From Macropodus opercularis (lineage: Eukaryota > Chordata > Actinopteri > Anabantiformes > Osphronemidae), in contig CM061109.1 in assembly GCA_030770545.1 (NCBI GenBank), positions 4,960,001 through 5,024,000 of the forward strand: a stretch of DNA of 64,000 nt, given 5' to 3'. Position numbers and translations under genes: made by a program. The notes beneath the pieces are model-generated. The model saw only the letters and a list, made by a program, of their open reading frames with translations. It was not told the origin of the DNA and made no database searches. Of this stretch, positions 35,560 through 48,941 are shown piece after piece. Positions within the stretch are counted from its first letter, which is position 1; each line of letters opens with the position of its first letter.

Positions 35560-36369
35560 GTACACCTGTCTGGGGACAAGACCTGTTGGAGGAGGAGAAT
35601 GTTTCCTATCTTTTCCCTCTGTTCTGTTTGTCTTTGTTGTGCTAACCCTCTCAGGTTTAGCAAGACTCTCTCTACGTCCTTTTCTGCTCCTACGTCAGAT
35701 ATTCTTGAAATATTTCCTATTGTGCATCCTCAGTAGAAATTATTATTGTTACTTTTTTTATTATAGTTAATTTAAATATCATGATTTTTTACTTGTGCAG
35801 AAGACAACACCTTGTATTGTTAAAACTACCAGCTAAGAGCAACAGACATTTCCATTTTTGTGCTTTACATGGGAAAACATCAACCAATACACCGTGGACA
35901 CAGAACGACTTTGATTTGTTTTCACATGTATTTTTCAAAATATGTGTAACCCTATGGAAGAAATCTGGGCCATAAGTCTTCAAAAAATTAACTCCCAAAC
36001 GAAAACAAGCTATTTGAACCAAAACTATGAAAAACTGTAACCAAAGTTTCTCAATTCAAATATGAGTAAATTATTATTAAAATAAACGTTATATTTAAAA
36101 TTGGATGCTATATCTTTATTGATACATAACACCCATCACTGTAATAAAACTGTAATAAAAAGGCAAATAAAACTTCTGCCTGGCCGCAGTTGTCAGTTTG
36201 CATAAAGACTGCAAAACAATTTAACTGGTATCAACTTGGCTGCTACTGAATCTACAGAACTGGCCTCTATAGGGTTCAATGTTCCTCCCTAGCGCTCAGC
36301 GCCATCTACTGGCCCATGTAGCTGATTGCTCTAACAAGCACATCATTTACAATCCTCAAAACCTTGAGG

Positions 36370-36370
<1 letters not shown>
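35560..36370. other. Gene-free sequence after the retroviral relic
   Basis: AT-rich, with short overlapping frames on both strands. I see no family match, LTR or RNA gene. Confidence 0.5.

Positions 36371-36371
<1 letters not shown>

Positions 36372-36422
<51 letters not shown>
36372..36422 (+). repeat. (AC)n microsatellite, 51 bp
   Basis: About 25 uninterrupted AC dinucleotides. It is the longest simple repeat in the window and a likely length-polymorphic marker. Confidence 0.98.
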
Positions 36423-36424
<2 letters not shown>

Positions 36425-36429
36425 GTGTG

Positions 36430-38500
36430 ACTTATTTTTCTCTCCTGAATTGCACCATGAACCTCTCATAATGACTTTTACCTACTTTTATTGCATTACC
36501 TCTATTTACACATAGTTACATTTAAATGCGAGTTTCAGACAGAAAGCCAGTGTCTGGCAGAACTACAAAAAATCCCAAACATCTAAAACATGCAGAGAAA
36601 CTCCACATCTGCTGTTTTTGTAGCTTTATACGTCAAAAATATATCAAAACTCTTTATGAGCATGACATTTCTTATCTAGTAAACTCCTAAATCGAAACAT
36701 ATCAGCTAAACACAGCTGTGAGATAAATGTGGAGTACTTTGTTTTTCTGAAGTGTAGTAAAGTTAAGAGGAGAGTGAAAACAAAACTTCTACCAACCTCT
36801 AAGTATCTGCATATGAAGCCGTACTTGTTTAGGTAATAGATCAGCTCCCACCACTGCCTGTTTTCTGCAGTGAAAGCAAGATTCAGTGGCGAACTGCTAA
36901 CATCACCTGGTGGTGTTAATGTGCAAGTATCAGCTACACAACCAGCTGCTACTCTTGGACAACTTGCTGTGTTTTGGCACCTGTGGATCGGTTTAGGCTG
37001 ACGCTGAAGCATATTATTATTGGTTATTTTAACTAGCATTAAAATAAGCAGATGTTTTTAATGTTGTGGCTGTTTCTCTGATGTCATTGGTTGTCATGAC
37101 ATAACTAGACTAGAACCATAAATACCACATCAGGTCTTACACAGAGTACTTATAATTAATCTAAATACCAGACAGGACATGATGCAATTAACAATTAACA
37201 GGCTTGTGCATTGGATTCAAATGGAAAATGTTTATTTCACCTAACATTAAACCACAAGTCTTTTCAAGTCAAGTGAAATTGTTGCAGTTTGCCATGACAC
37301 TGCTCATGTACTGACACTCACGCATTACACAGTTTCATGGAAAATCGAAGGCACGATGAAGAATCTGAATCATGAAGGCAAACAATGCTCTGCCGTGTTT
37401 CAGGTGGAGGTGATCTGTTGTGCGGTATCACGATAGCTGGAGACGATGAACCCAACGCAGCATGTCCTGGATGGGAAGAGGTCACACAAAAAAAACATTC
37501 ACCCATCAGGGGGCAGTCTTCACTGACAGATGGTGTGATCTCAGTAGAAGTGCACAGTTTGACATGATACATGTTGCCTGCTATTACCAAACAGTGATAT
37601 ACATCACTGACAGGTTTATAAAGCTTCCATCAACATCTATACTTGGGTTAGCAGATTTGGCTTTTTTTGATCCATTTCTCTTTGCTCCAACTCCTGGATT
37701 CTGGGGAGAGTATTTAAAGTTTTAACTTACCCGCAGTAAAAGCTCCCTCACAGTCTTGAAATGTTTCTACGTGGGACAATGAGTCATAAGCATGAGAGAG
37801 AAGATTCCAACAGGATGTGGGATGAGAATGAAGCTATGATTAAAAGAAGCGGAAGAACAGGGGGTTGAGCATCAGGTGGACAAATAACTACTGCAAACTG
37901 TATGTTTGTACTTGTACTTTCTGAAAGGTCTAGAAAAATTCTGTATTTACTGTCTAAATTAATCAAATCCTGCATCTCTGGTGGCGTGGTGGTGCATCAA
38001 CCTATGACACAGGTAGTTTGCACATTTAGGAAGGTTCAATCTGTGGCACTTCTGTTCTCCAGCCAGCTGAGGCAATGTCTCTTGGGACTTTGTAGCTGGT
38101 TCATGGAACACAGGTGTCATTTCATGTTTCTGATTAATCAGGTTGAATTCTGGTTAGTCAGCGTCTTGCTTTGTATTCTGGTTATTAGAGACCATCTTGC
38201 TCTGTACTTAGTCAGGTAGGATTTTGTTTTATAGACTAAATGTTATTGTATTTATCCTCATAGCGAGTGACTATAGTTAGTTGTTAGTTACTAGTTGTTT
38301 GTTTATTAAAGACAATATTCCTGTTGAATCACAACCAGCCTTCCAGTGTCTGCTTTCTTGTTTGTCACACATTCGCAGGTTTTGGAGTAGCGTATATTCC
38401 TATTCAGATGATGTCTTTTTGGTTAAAATGCTTCTGTCCCAGCATTTTAAATATGTCAAGTTAAACTTTTTTATCTAAAAATGAATTGAATTACACTAAA
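36430..38500. other. Gene-free sequence; one unassigned minus-strand open frame at 36644-37039
   Basis: No recognised gene. The longest open frame (131 codons, minus strand, 36644-37039) contains 'WWELIYYLNKYGFICRYLE' followed by a GT. It could be one exon of an unidentified gene, but no second exon or family match supports this. Short frames around 37318-37725 overlap on both strands and look like chance. Confidence 0.4.
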
Positions 38501-38501
38501 T

Positions 38502-39284
38502 TTAAAACTTATACTGCATGAAAATGATCACTGAAAAAGACAATAAAACTGAAAAGCTGACGTGGCCTTTTCTAGGGATAACAGTAAGTATCACAGCAAC
38601 AAATTGGTGTCATGGATCACATTAAAAATACAACTTCGAATGTACAACAGATGAAGAAATGCACAATTATAATAAGAAGAACTTGATGTTTGATACTGAC
38701 AGGTACTGACACCAATGATGTAAAAATGAAATCCAGGCAGGGGACCACAGTGATGGCCCTACTTCTTTACCTGATTATTAACATCCCATTGAAAGGAAGA
38801 GACATCTCAGTCTCAACTGCCACTGCAGGAGTCTGCTTGTGTGTCACCTGGAATTGTGAGTCAAATGTCTGTCACCTGGAATTCAGTGGAAAAACAAAAA
38901 CACAACAGATAGAGACCATATCTTTACAGATTAAGAAGCTGTAAGTAAGTATCAGCATCAATAGGTGCTTAAAATGTCCTCATCTGCCTGAGCATGTTTT
39001 TCCATCCTGTCTACTGTAGTGAGTAGGTGTGGAACCTCAACTACCTACTCACTACCCTTCAGACAACTTCACCTGGATGAATGAGAATCTCCACAGACAA
39101 CTACAGACATTGTTTCTACCATAGCCCCAAGTACAAACCAGAGCACATTGCTAACTTGTAACACATTCAGGCATAAGTTAATAAATAAAGGCAAAACAAG
39201 ATATACACTTCATTTAATATAGTATTTGACAAGTAAATTTTGCTCCTAAATTGTTATTAATTATCTACTATAGTTCTGTGGAAA
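38502..39284 (-). repeat. Inverted paralogous segment, shorter member
   Basis: Reverse complement of parts of 22270-25169. The collapsed join falls near 38740, where 'gtggtcccctgcctgg' in reverse complement replaces the 2-kb insert. It lies directly against the start of the second large duplicate, so it may mark the rearrangement junction. Confidence 0.85.
38771..38847 (-). other. Candidate 77-nt internal exon, inverted paralogue
   Basis: Mirror of 22831-22907: same length, same acceptor and donor dinucleotides on the minus strand, and frame 1 open (VTHKQTPAVAVE at the start, MLIIR at the end). The acceptor region has a short local duplication, with 'aattccaggtgaca' present twice within about 35 bp. 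This would give two competing acceptors. Confidence 0.45.
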
Positions 39285-39395
39285 CAGAAATTCGAAACAC
39301 TAATTCGAGCATGGCCTCAGTCAGGTATCATCAATTGTGTTTATAATAATAATGTTACGAGTCCCAAGTCGGGTACCAGCGCAGCAAAGATGAAG

Positions 39396-39464
39396 CTGGG
39401 AAACAGGTAACAATCAGGAGCAATTATGGATTGAAGCGCTCAGTTCACCTTCCCGAATAGCCTT
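39396..39464 (+). repeat. 69-bp direct repeat, first member (left flank copy 2)
   Basis: Counterpart of 98-166 in the second large duplicate, at the expected offset of 39298. Confidence 0.85.
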
Positions 39465-39843
39465 TCTCTTTATTCATCTTTTCAACTAATAACAAAACAT
39501 TTACTTCACTTAATATAATTTAACTCTATTAGCAATGTAAACCAACAAAAAATAACTTATCACAAAAAGATGTGCGTGTAGGAGCCTAAATACTATTACT
39601 ATGAAAAGCAAATACATATGGTGTCCGTCTGCAGGACATAGTGTAGCAGACAGATGACACGGCGCATGCGCTACTCGACACGCCATGCGTCTCACTGTTC
39701 ACGTAGCGTGTAGCGAACTTCTAAACTCTAATTAAAGTTCATTGTAAGAGTGTACGTTCCCTATAAACAATTTAATAACATTCGCCGTACAAATATAAAC
39801 TCTCTCTAATGTGGTTTTCATTAGTTTTCCACCAATTACTAAC

Positions 39844-39912
39844 CTGGGAAACAGGTAACAATCAGGAGCAATTATGTATTGAAGCGCTCAGTTCACCTTC
39901 CCGAATAGCCTT
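39844..39912 (+). repeat. 69-bp direct repeat, second member (left flank copy 2)
   Basis: Counterpart of 546-614. It carries 'attatgta' where copy 1 reads 'actatgga', which is one of the few differences between the two left flanks. Confidence 0.85.
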
Positions 39913-40228
39913 GAGGTGGGGGCGGAGCTCCACCGCAAAAGCCTCCCTGGTGCAACTGCTTCCGTCCCAAAGGTTCCTACCTGAGATTTATGTTCCCGTG
40001 TGTTCACTAAATAAATATGGGAATTGTATATGTGTGTAGCAGTTAGCACTGTTGCCTCACAGCAAGAGGCTTTTTCTCTGTGTCTGTGTGGTTTTTCTTC
40101 AGTTTCTTCCATCAGCCCAATGACATGAAGTCAATTAATTTAAAATTGCTTGTAAGTGTGACTGAAAGAGTGAGCGATGATCTGTCTGTCTCTATAAGTA
40201 GCCCTGTGGTAGACTTTGTTCTTTTACG

Positions 40229-40251
40229 TGTGTGTGTGTGTGTGTGTGTGT
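40229..40251 (+). repeat. (TG)n microsatellite, copy 2
   Basis: Same TG tract in the second large duplicate. The length is unchanged from copy 1, which is notable for a normally mutable microsatellite and suggests a very recent duplication or an assembly duplicate. Confidence 0.97.
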
Positions 40252-40606
40252 ACAGGTTTAACATTGCATAAAGCTTTGCTTTAGTGACTAATGGTAACTA
40301 ATTGATAAGAGATCCCATGAAAATCAGATCATTAATTTATACTTGAGTGTTTTCTGCAGGAAAACACAAGGAACCAGCGTCTGGTTCCATGCTTAATCTG
40401 TGCATTAATACCCCCATAGGTTTCAGTCCACCTCAAACCACAGCTGCAATATATGTGTTGCACTTTTGTCTATGTGCCTCTCAGCTATCTGCTCTCATGT
40501 TAAAGCTGCAGTAACAGTCAAGTCGCTGGAGTGATCTGGACACAGAGGATTCTCATCCAGGATCGTGTAGAGGAAAGACCATAAAAAATGAAATAAAAAT
40601 AGATTC

Positions 40607-40918
40607 AATTTTCAATTCAATTCATTTCAACTTTATTTATATAGCAAAAATTCACAACATCAGTTATCTCAAGGCGCTTTACAAGTAAGGTTTAAGACCT
40701 TACACAACTAGACCCAACAAATCCCAGATAGAGCAAGCTTTTAATTGTAGCCAATCAATAAATTGTACATTTTAATAGCAACAGCGGAAAAACTCCCTCT
40801 ATAGAGGAAGAAACCTCCAGCAGACCCAGGCTCAGTGTGGGCGGCCATCTGCCTTGACCGGTTGGGGTGAGGGGATAGAGAAGAGAGAAAAGAACACAAC
40901 CACAACAACAAAACAAGC
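40607..40918 (+). repeat. Teleost dispersed repeat, copy 2
   Basis: Counterpart of 1309-1620 at an offset of 39298, with no difference noted by eye. Confidence 0.7.
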
Positions 40919-43900
40919 AGCAACAGAACACAGGCAGAATGGTTGGACCAGCAAATGAACACTGGAGACACACGGCTCTGAGTCTGACGATACCTGGAGA
41001 TGAGAATAGAGTTAGTCACATGTAGACATGGAGGCATGTTAGTGGATACAGGAAATGGAAAAGTAGAGGAGCTCAGTGAATGAAGGACGTCCCCCAGCAT
41101 CTAAGTCTAAGAGACTCAATCAAATTCGACCTTTCTTTAATCTAGAGAGGAATCAGTGTCTGCTGAAACAAGACGTTGTGTAGCATGTTTCTTAGAATAA
41201 AGTCTCTTTTAAATGACAGACCGTGTTACAGGTTCAGAGGTTAATCATAAAATCCTCCTTTTTCTGTTTAGAGGAACCTTTCCCTTGTGTCGGCTGTAAC
41301 CCTCAGTCTGGACTCAGGCGTCAGTCGGCAGACTGTCCGTCCAACTTCTGACACCAAGATGTTGGTGGAAAAACCTTCTTCAAATGCTGGAACATACTGA
41401 GAAAACTAGAGGAGCATGTTGGTGTAATGAACCAGCTCAACGTTTAGTACGTGCTGGCATGAGGAAGACATCCTACAGCGAACCACTGTCTTCTGATGGA
41501 TGTTAACACCAGAGCTTCTTATATATTGTAACACAATGGTTTAGCCACCCCTCGCATGCTACCTGCTGTCTAAACGCATGTTCCATTTGGCCAACACACC
41601 AACCTGGTAAAGCTTCTAACTTCCCCATTTTGTTCCCTGTGGTTGTGTAGATTCACTTGGGCCGGTGCTTAAACTTTCAATGGGCTTATCATTCACACAG
41701 GGGTTTTCACTCACACTGATCTTCCCATCTCATCGTATGGTTGGATCTTATCAAACATACTCTAACTTTGGGTGACTCTCTTCAGCCAGGTAGTTTGTAT
41801 GACACATTGGTTCCGAGCAACGTACCCTGTAGTGTGCTTATCAGCAATGCACACGGGACACTGAAGGAGTCATCGCAAAGCTTATGATGTTATTATATCA
41901 GTCATACGCCCATTTTATTTAGATGGGACATCCCTAGATGTATGAATGCTCTAAAACATAAAATCAACTCAAATAAAACTAAATACAAGCTAGGTTTACC
42001 ACAAAGTGACACAAATGAAGACAAAAAAAATCTGCTTTAAAACATAGGCCACAATGTTGCTGAACTTTTTCTTACACATGTGGTCGATTCTCTTTAAACC
42101 CATTAATGACTTACACAACGTAAGACTTCAGTATTTGTAATATCCTACATGTAACTTCACTGTAACATTCACTGACCACTAAAGAAATTACAGAACGCGT
42201 CAGGTGACTAAACCATTTCACAGAGCTACACACACATTCTTCACCTACACATAGTTGCTTCAGAACACTGGACTCACTCTGAATGGAGCGTCCGCTGTCT
42301 GCCTCCTGTCCCGGATGTCAGGCGGGAATCCAGTCCTGTTTCTGTGGAGCAGGTGGAACTTTTCCCTGGTGTCGGCTGTAACCATTAGTCTGGACTCAGG
42401 CGCCGGTCAGCAGACTGTCCATCACACTTTTATACTACAAAATAAAACCAATATAAATCAAATTAATCAAAATACAAGCTAGGTTTAACACAAAGGTACA
42501 TGTAAGTAGACACAGAAGTTTTAAAGCTATGCCCAAATCAATGCTTTGCCCCAACCTACAGGGAACTCCTGTAATCTGTCAATACCCAAAGCATCTATTC
42601 TATACATTTGCACTTTCAGTCCAAAACCTGTTAACTAATGATCAGTAGCCTGAGCATCACAGAGAGGAGACTTGTTGGCTCTCGCCTCAACAATGAGTTT
42701 ATGTTACAAGTTCAGAGGTTCATCGTAAAATACTGTGATGTAATTTCAGTTTGTTTGTGATATAAAAGATGGTTCATAACACTGTACTCACTGTGAACGG
42801 AGCATCCGCTGTCCGCCTCCTGTTCCGAACATCAGGCGGGAATCCAGTCCTCCTTTTTCTGTTTAGAGGAACCTTTCCCTTGTGTCGACTGTAACCCTCA
42901 GTCTGGACTCAGGCGTCAGTCGGCAGACTGTCCGTCCAACTTCTGACACCAAGATGTCGTGGAAAAACCTTCTTCAAATGCTGGAACATACTGAGAAAAC
43001 TAGAGGAGCATGTTGGTGTAATGAACCAGCTCAACGTTTAGTACGTGCTGGCATGAGGAAGACATCCTACAGCGAACCACTGTCTTCTGATGGATGTTAA
43101 CACCAGAGCTTCTTATATATTGTAACACAATGGTTTAGCCACCCCTCGCATGCTACCTGCTGTCTAAACGCATGTTTCATTTGGCCAACAGACCAACCTG
43201 GTAAAACTTCTAACTTCCCCATTTTGTTCCCTGTGGTTGTGTAGATTCACTTGGGCCGGTGCTTAAACTTTCAATGGGCTTATCATTCACACAGGGGTTT
43301 TCACTCACACTGATCTTCCCATCTCATCGTATGGTTGGATCTTATCACACATACTCTAACTTTGGGTGACTCTCTTCAGCCAGGTAGTTTGTATGACACA
43401 TTCGTTCCGAGCAACGTACCCTGTAGTGTGCTTATCAGCAATGCACACGGGACACTGAAGGAGTCATCGCAAAGCTTATGATGTTATTATATCAGTCATA
43501 CGCCCATTTTATTTAGATGGGACATCCCTAGATGTATGAATGCTCTAAAACATAAAATCAACTCAAATAAAACTAAATACAAGCTAGGTTTACCACAAAG
43601 TGACACAAATGAAGACAAAAAAAAAATGCTTTAAAACATAGGCCACAATGTTGCTGAACTTTTTCTTACACATGTGGTCGATTCTCTTTAAACCCATTAA
43701 TGACTTACACAACGTAAGACTTCAGTATTTGTAATATCCTACATGTAACTTCACTGTAACATTCACTGACCACTAAAGAAATTACAGAACGCGTCAGGTG
43801 ACTAAACCATTTCACAGAGCTACACACACATTCTTCATCTACACATAGTTGCTTCAGAACACTGGACTCACTCTGAATGGAGCGTCCGCTGTCTGCCTCC

Positions 43901-44159
43901 TGTCCCGGATGTCAGGCGGGAATCCAGTCCTGTTTCTGTGGAGCAGGTGGAACTTTTCCCTGGTGTCGGCTGTAACCATCAGTCTGGACTCAGGCGCCGG
44001 TCAGCAGACTGTCCATCACACTTTTATACTACAAAATAAAACCAATATAAATCAAATTAATCAAAATACAAGCTAGGTTTAACACAAAGGTACATGTAAG
44101 TAGACACAGAAGTTTTAAAGCTATGCCCAAATCAATGCTTTGCCCCAACCTACTGGGAA

Positions 44160-47100
44160 CTCCTGTAATCTGTCAATACCCAAAGCATCTATTCTATACA
44201 TTTGCACTTTCAGTCCAAAACCTGTTAACTAATGATCAGTAGCCTGAGCATCACAGAGAGGAGACTTGTTGGCTCTCGCCTCAACATTGAGTTTATGTTA
44301 CAAGTTCACAGGTTCATCGTAAAATACTGTGATGTAATTTCAGTTTGTTTGTGATATAAAAGATGGTTCATAACACTGTACTCACTGTGAACGGAGCATC
44401 CGCTGTCCGCCTCCTGTTCCGAACATCAGGCGGGAATCCAGTCCTCCTTTTTCTGTTTAGAGGAACCTTTCCCTTGTGTCGACTGTAACCCTCAGTCTGG
44501 ACTCAGGCGTCAGTCGGCAGACTGTCCGTCCAACTTCTGACACCAAGATGTCGTGGAAAAACCTTCTTCAAATGCTGGAACATACTGAGAAAACTAGAGG
44601 AGCATGTTGGTGTAATGAACCAGCTCAACGTTTAGTACGTGCTGGCATGAGGAAGACATCCTACAGCGAACCACTGTCTTCTGATGGATGTTAACACCAG
44701 AGCTTCTTATATATTGTAACACAATGGTTTAGCCACCCCTCGCATGTTACCTGCTGTCTAAACGCATGTTCCATTTGGCCAACACACCAACCTGGTAAAG
44801 CTTCTAACTTCCCCATTTTGTTCCCTGTGGTTGTGTAGATTCACTTGGGCCGGTGCTTAAACTTTCAATGGGCTTATCATTCACACAGGGGTTTTCACTC
44901 ACACTGATCTTCCCATCTCATCGTATGGTTGGATCTTATCACTCATACTCTAACTTTGGGTGACTCTCTTCAGCCAGGTAGTTTGTATGACACATTCGTT
45001 CCGAGCAACGTACCCTGTAGTGTGCTTATCAGCAATGCACACGGGACACTGAAGGAGTCATCGCAAAGCTTATGATGTTATTATATCAGTCATACGCCCA
45101 TTTTATTGAGATGGGACATCCCTAGATGTATGAATGCTCTAAAACATAAAATCAACTCAAATAAAACTAAATACAAGCTAGGTTTACCACAAAGTGACAC
45201 AAATGAAGACAAAAAAAATCTGCTTTAAAACATAGGCCACAATGTTGCTGAACTTTTTCTTACACATGTGGTCGATTCTCTCTAAACCCATTAATGACTT
45301 ACACAACGTAAGACTTCAGTATTTGTAATATCCTACATGTAACTTCACTGTAACATTCACTGACCACTAAAGAAATTACAGAACGCGTCAGGTGACTAAA
45401 CCATTTCACAGAGCTACACACACATTCTTCACCTACACATAGTTGCTTCAGAACACTGGACTCACTCTGAATGGAGCGTCCGCTGTCTGCCTCCTGTCCC
45501 GGATGTCAGGCGGGAATCCAGTCCTGTTTCTGTGGAGCAGGTGGAACTTTTCCCTGGTGTCGGCTGTAACCATTAGTCTGGACTCAGGCGCCGGTCAGCA
45601 GACTGTCCATCACACTTTTATACTACAAAATAAAACCAATATAAATCAAATTAATCAAAATACAAGCTAGGTTTAACACAAAGGTACATGTAAGTAGACA
45701 CAGAAGTTTTAAAGCTATGCCCAAATCAATGCTTTGCCCCAACCTACAGGGAACTCCTGTAATCTGTCAATACCCAAAGCATCTATTCTATACATTTGCA
45801 CTTTCAGTCCAAAACCTGTTAACTAATGATCAGTAGCCTGAGCATCACAGAGAGGAGACTTGTTGGCTCTCGCCTCAACATTGAGTTTATGTTACAAGTT
45901 CAGAGGTTCATCGTAAAATACTGTGATGTAATTTCAGTTTGTTTGTGATATAAAAGATGGTTCATAACACTGTACTCACTGTGAACGGAGCATCCGCTGT
46001 CCGCCTCCTGTTCCGAACATCAGGCGGGAATCCAGTCCTCCTTTTTCTGTTTAGAGGAACCTTTCCCTTGTGTCGACTGTAACCCTCAGTCTGGACTCAG
46101 GCGTCAGTCGGCAGACTGTCCGTCCAACTTCTGACACCAAGATGTCGTGGAAAAACCTTCTTCAAATGCTGGAACATACTGAGAAAACTAGAGGAGCATG
46201 TTGGTGTAATGAACCAGCTCAATGTTTAGTACGTGCTGGCATGAGGAAGACATCCTACAGCGAACCACTGTCTTCTGATGGATGTTAACACCAGAGCTTC
46301 TTATATATTGTAACACAATGGTTTAGCCACCCCTCGCATGTTACCTGCTGTCTAAACGCATGTTCCATTTGGCCAACACACCAACCTGGTAAAGCTTCTA
46401 ACTTCCCCATTTTGTTCCCTGTGGTTGTGTAGATTCACTTGGGCCGGTGCTTAAACTTTCAATGGGCTTATCATTCACACAGGGGTTTTCACTCACACTG
46501 ATCTTCCCATCTCATCGTATGGTTGGATCTTATCAAACATACTCTAACTTTGGGTGACTCTCTTCAGCCAGGTAGTTTGTATGACACATTCGTTCCGAGC
46601 AACGTACCCTGTAGTGTGCTTATCAGCAATGCACACGGGACACTGAAGGAGTCATCGCAAAGCTTATGATGTTATTATATCAGTCATACGCCCATTTTAT
46701 TCAGATGGGACATCCCTAGATGTATGAATGCTCTAAAACATAAAATCAACCCAAATAAAACTAAATACAAGCTAGGTTTACCACAAAGTGACACAAATGA
46801 AGACAAAAAAAATCTGCTTTAAAACATAGGCCACAATGTTGCTGAACTTTTTCTTACACATGTGGTCGATTCTCTTTAAACCCATTAATAACTTACACAA
46901 CGTAAGACTTCAGTATTTGTAATATCCTACATGTAACTTCACTGTAACATTCACTGACCACTAAAGAAATTACAGAACGCGTCAGGTGACTAAACCATTT
47001 CACAGAGCTACACACACATTCTTCACCTACACATAGTTGCTTCAGAACACTGGACTCACTCTGAATGGAGCGTCCGCTGTCTGCCTCCTGTCCCGGATGT

Positions 47101-48941
47101 CAGGCGGGAATCCAGTCCTGTTTCTGTGGAGCAGGTGGAACTTTTCCCTGGTGTCGGCTGTAACCATCAGTCTGGACTCAGGCGCCGGTCAGCAGACTGT
47201 CCATCACACTTTTATACTACAAAATAAAACCAATATAAATCAAATTAATCAAAATACAAGCTAGGTTTAACACAAAGGTACATGTAAGTAGACACAGAAG
47301 TTTTAAAGCTATGCCCAAATCAATGCTTTGCCCCAACCTACTGGGAACTCCTGTAATCTGTCAATACCCAAAGCATCTATTCTATACATTTGCACTTTCA
47401 GTCCAAAACCTGTTAACTAATGATCAGTAGCCTGAGCATCACAGAGAGGAGACTTGTTGGCTCTCGCCTCAACATTGAGTTTATGTTACAAGTTCACAGG
47501 TTCATCGTAAAATACTGTGATGTAATTTCAGTTTGTTTGTGATATAAAAGATGGTTCATAACACTGTACTCACTGTGAACGGAGCATCCGCTGTCCGCCT
47601 CCTGTTCCGAACATCAGGCGGGAATCCAGTCCTCCTTTTTCTGTTTAGAGGAACCTTTCCCTTGTGTCGACTGTAACCCTCAGTCTGGACTCAGGCGTCA
47701 GTCGGCAGACTGTCCGTCCAACTTCTGACACCAAGATGTCGTGGAAAAACCTTCTTCAAATGCTGGAACATACTGAGAAAACTAGAGGAGCATGTTGGTG
47801 TAATGAACCAGCTCAACGTTTAGTACGTGCTGGCATGAGGAAGACATCCTACAGCGAACCACTGTCTTCTGATGGATGTTAACACCAGAGCTTCTTATAT
47901 ATTGTAACACAATGGTTTAGCCACCCCTCGCATGCTACCTGCTGTCTAAACGCATGTTTCATTTGGCCAACAGACCAACCTGGTAAAACTTCTAACTTCC
48001 CCATTTTGTTCCCTGTGGTTGTGTAGATTCACTTGGGCCGGTGCTTAAACTTTCAATGGGCTTATCATTCACACAGGGGTTTTCACTCACACTGATCTTC
48101 CCATCTCATCGTATGGTTGGATCTTATCACACATACTCTAACTTTGGGTGACTCTCTTCAGCCAGGTAGTTTGTATGACACATTCGTTCCGAGCAACGTA
48201 CCCTGTAGTGTGCTTATCAGCAATGCACACGGGACACTGAAGGAGTCATCGCAAAGCTTATGATGTTATTATATCAGTCATACGCCCATTTTATTCAGAT
48301 GGGACATCCCTAGATGTATGAATGCTCAAAAACATAAAATCAACTCAAATAAAACTAAATACAAGCTAGGTTTACCACAAAGTGACACAAATGAAGACAA
48401 AAAAAATCTGCTTTAAAACATAGGCCACAATGTTGCTGAACTTTTTCTTACACATGTGGTCGATTCTCTCTAAACCCATTAATGACTTACACAACGTAAG
48501 ACTTCAGTATTTGTAATATCCTACATGTAACTTCACTGTAACATTCACTGACCACTAAAGAAATTACAGAACGCGTCAGGTGACTAAACCATTTCACAGA
48601 GCTACACACACATTCTTCACCTACACATAGTTGCTTCAGAACACTGGACTCACTCTGAATGGAGCGTCCGCTGTCTGCCTCCTGTCCCGGATGTCAGGCG
48701 GGAATCCAGTCCTGTTTCTGTGGAGCAGGTGGAACTTTTCCCTGGTGTCGGCTGTAACCATCAGTCTGGACTCAGGTGCCGGTCAGCAGACTGTCCATCA
48801 CACTTTTATACTACAAAATAAAACCAATATAAATCAAATTAATCAAAATACAAGCTAGGTTTAACACAAAGGTACATGTAAGTAGACACAGAAGTTTTAA
48901 AGCTATGCCCAAATCAATGCTTTGCCCCAACCTACAGGGAA
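44160..48941 (+). repeat. Three-unit higher-order block, first copy (approximate limits)
   Basis: Diagnostic substitutions shared with sequence exactly 4782 bp (3 x 1594) downstream are: 'cactcatac' near 44941, 'ttgagatgg' near 45106, 'caatgttta' near 46222, 'attaataactt' near 46882, 'tggtaaaactt' near 47983, 'gctcaaaaac' near 48325 and 'caggtgccgg' near 48775. Limits are set by where the sharing stops and are good to a few hundred bases. Confidence 0.75.

Noticed and set aside
36644..37039. 131-codon minus-strand frame as a gene
   Set aside because: No family resemblance, no supported start and no partner exon. It is mentioned only as an unassigned frame in a gene-free stretch.
38230..38400. 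LTR-like sequence with a polyadenylation-type 'tttattaaag' motif
   Set aside because: No second copy, primer-binding site or internal region could be found near it.
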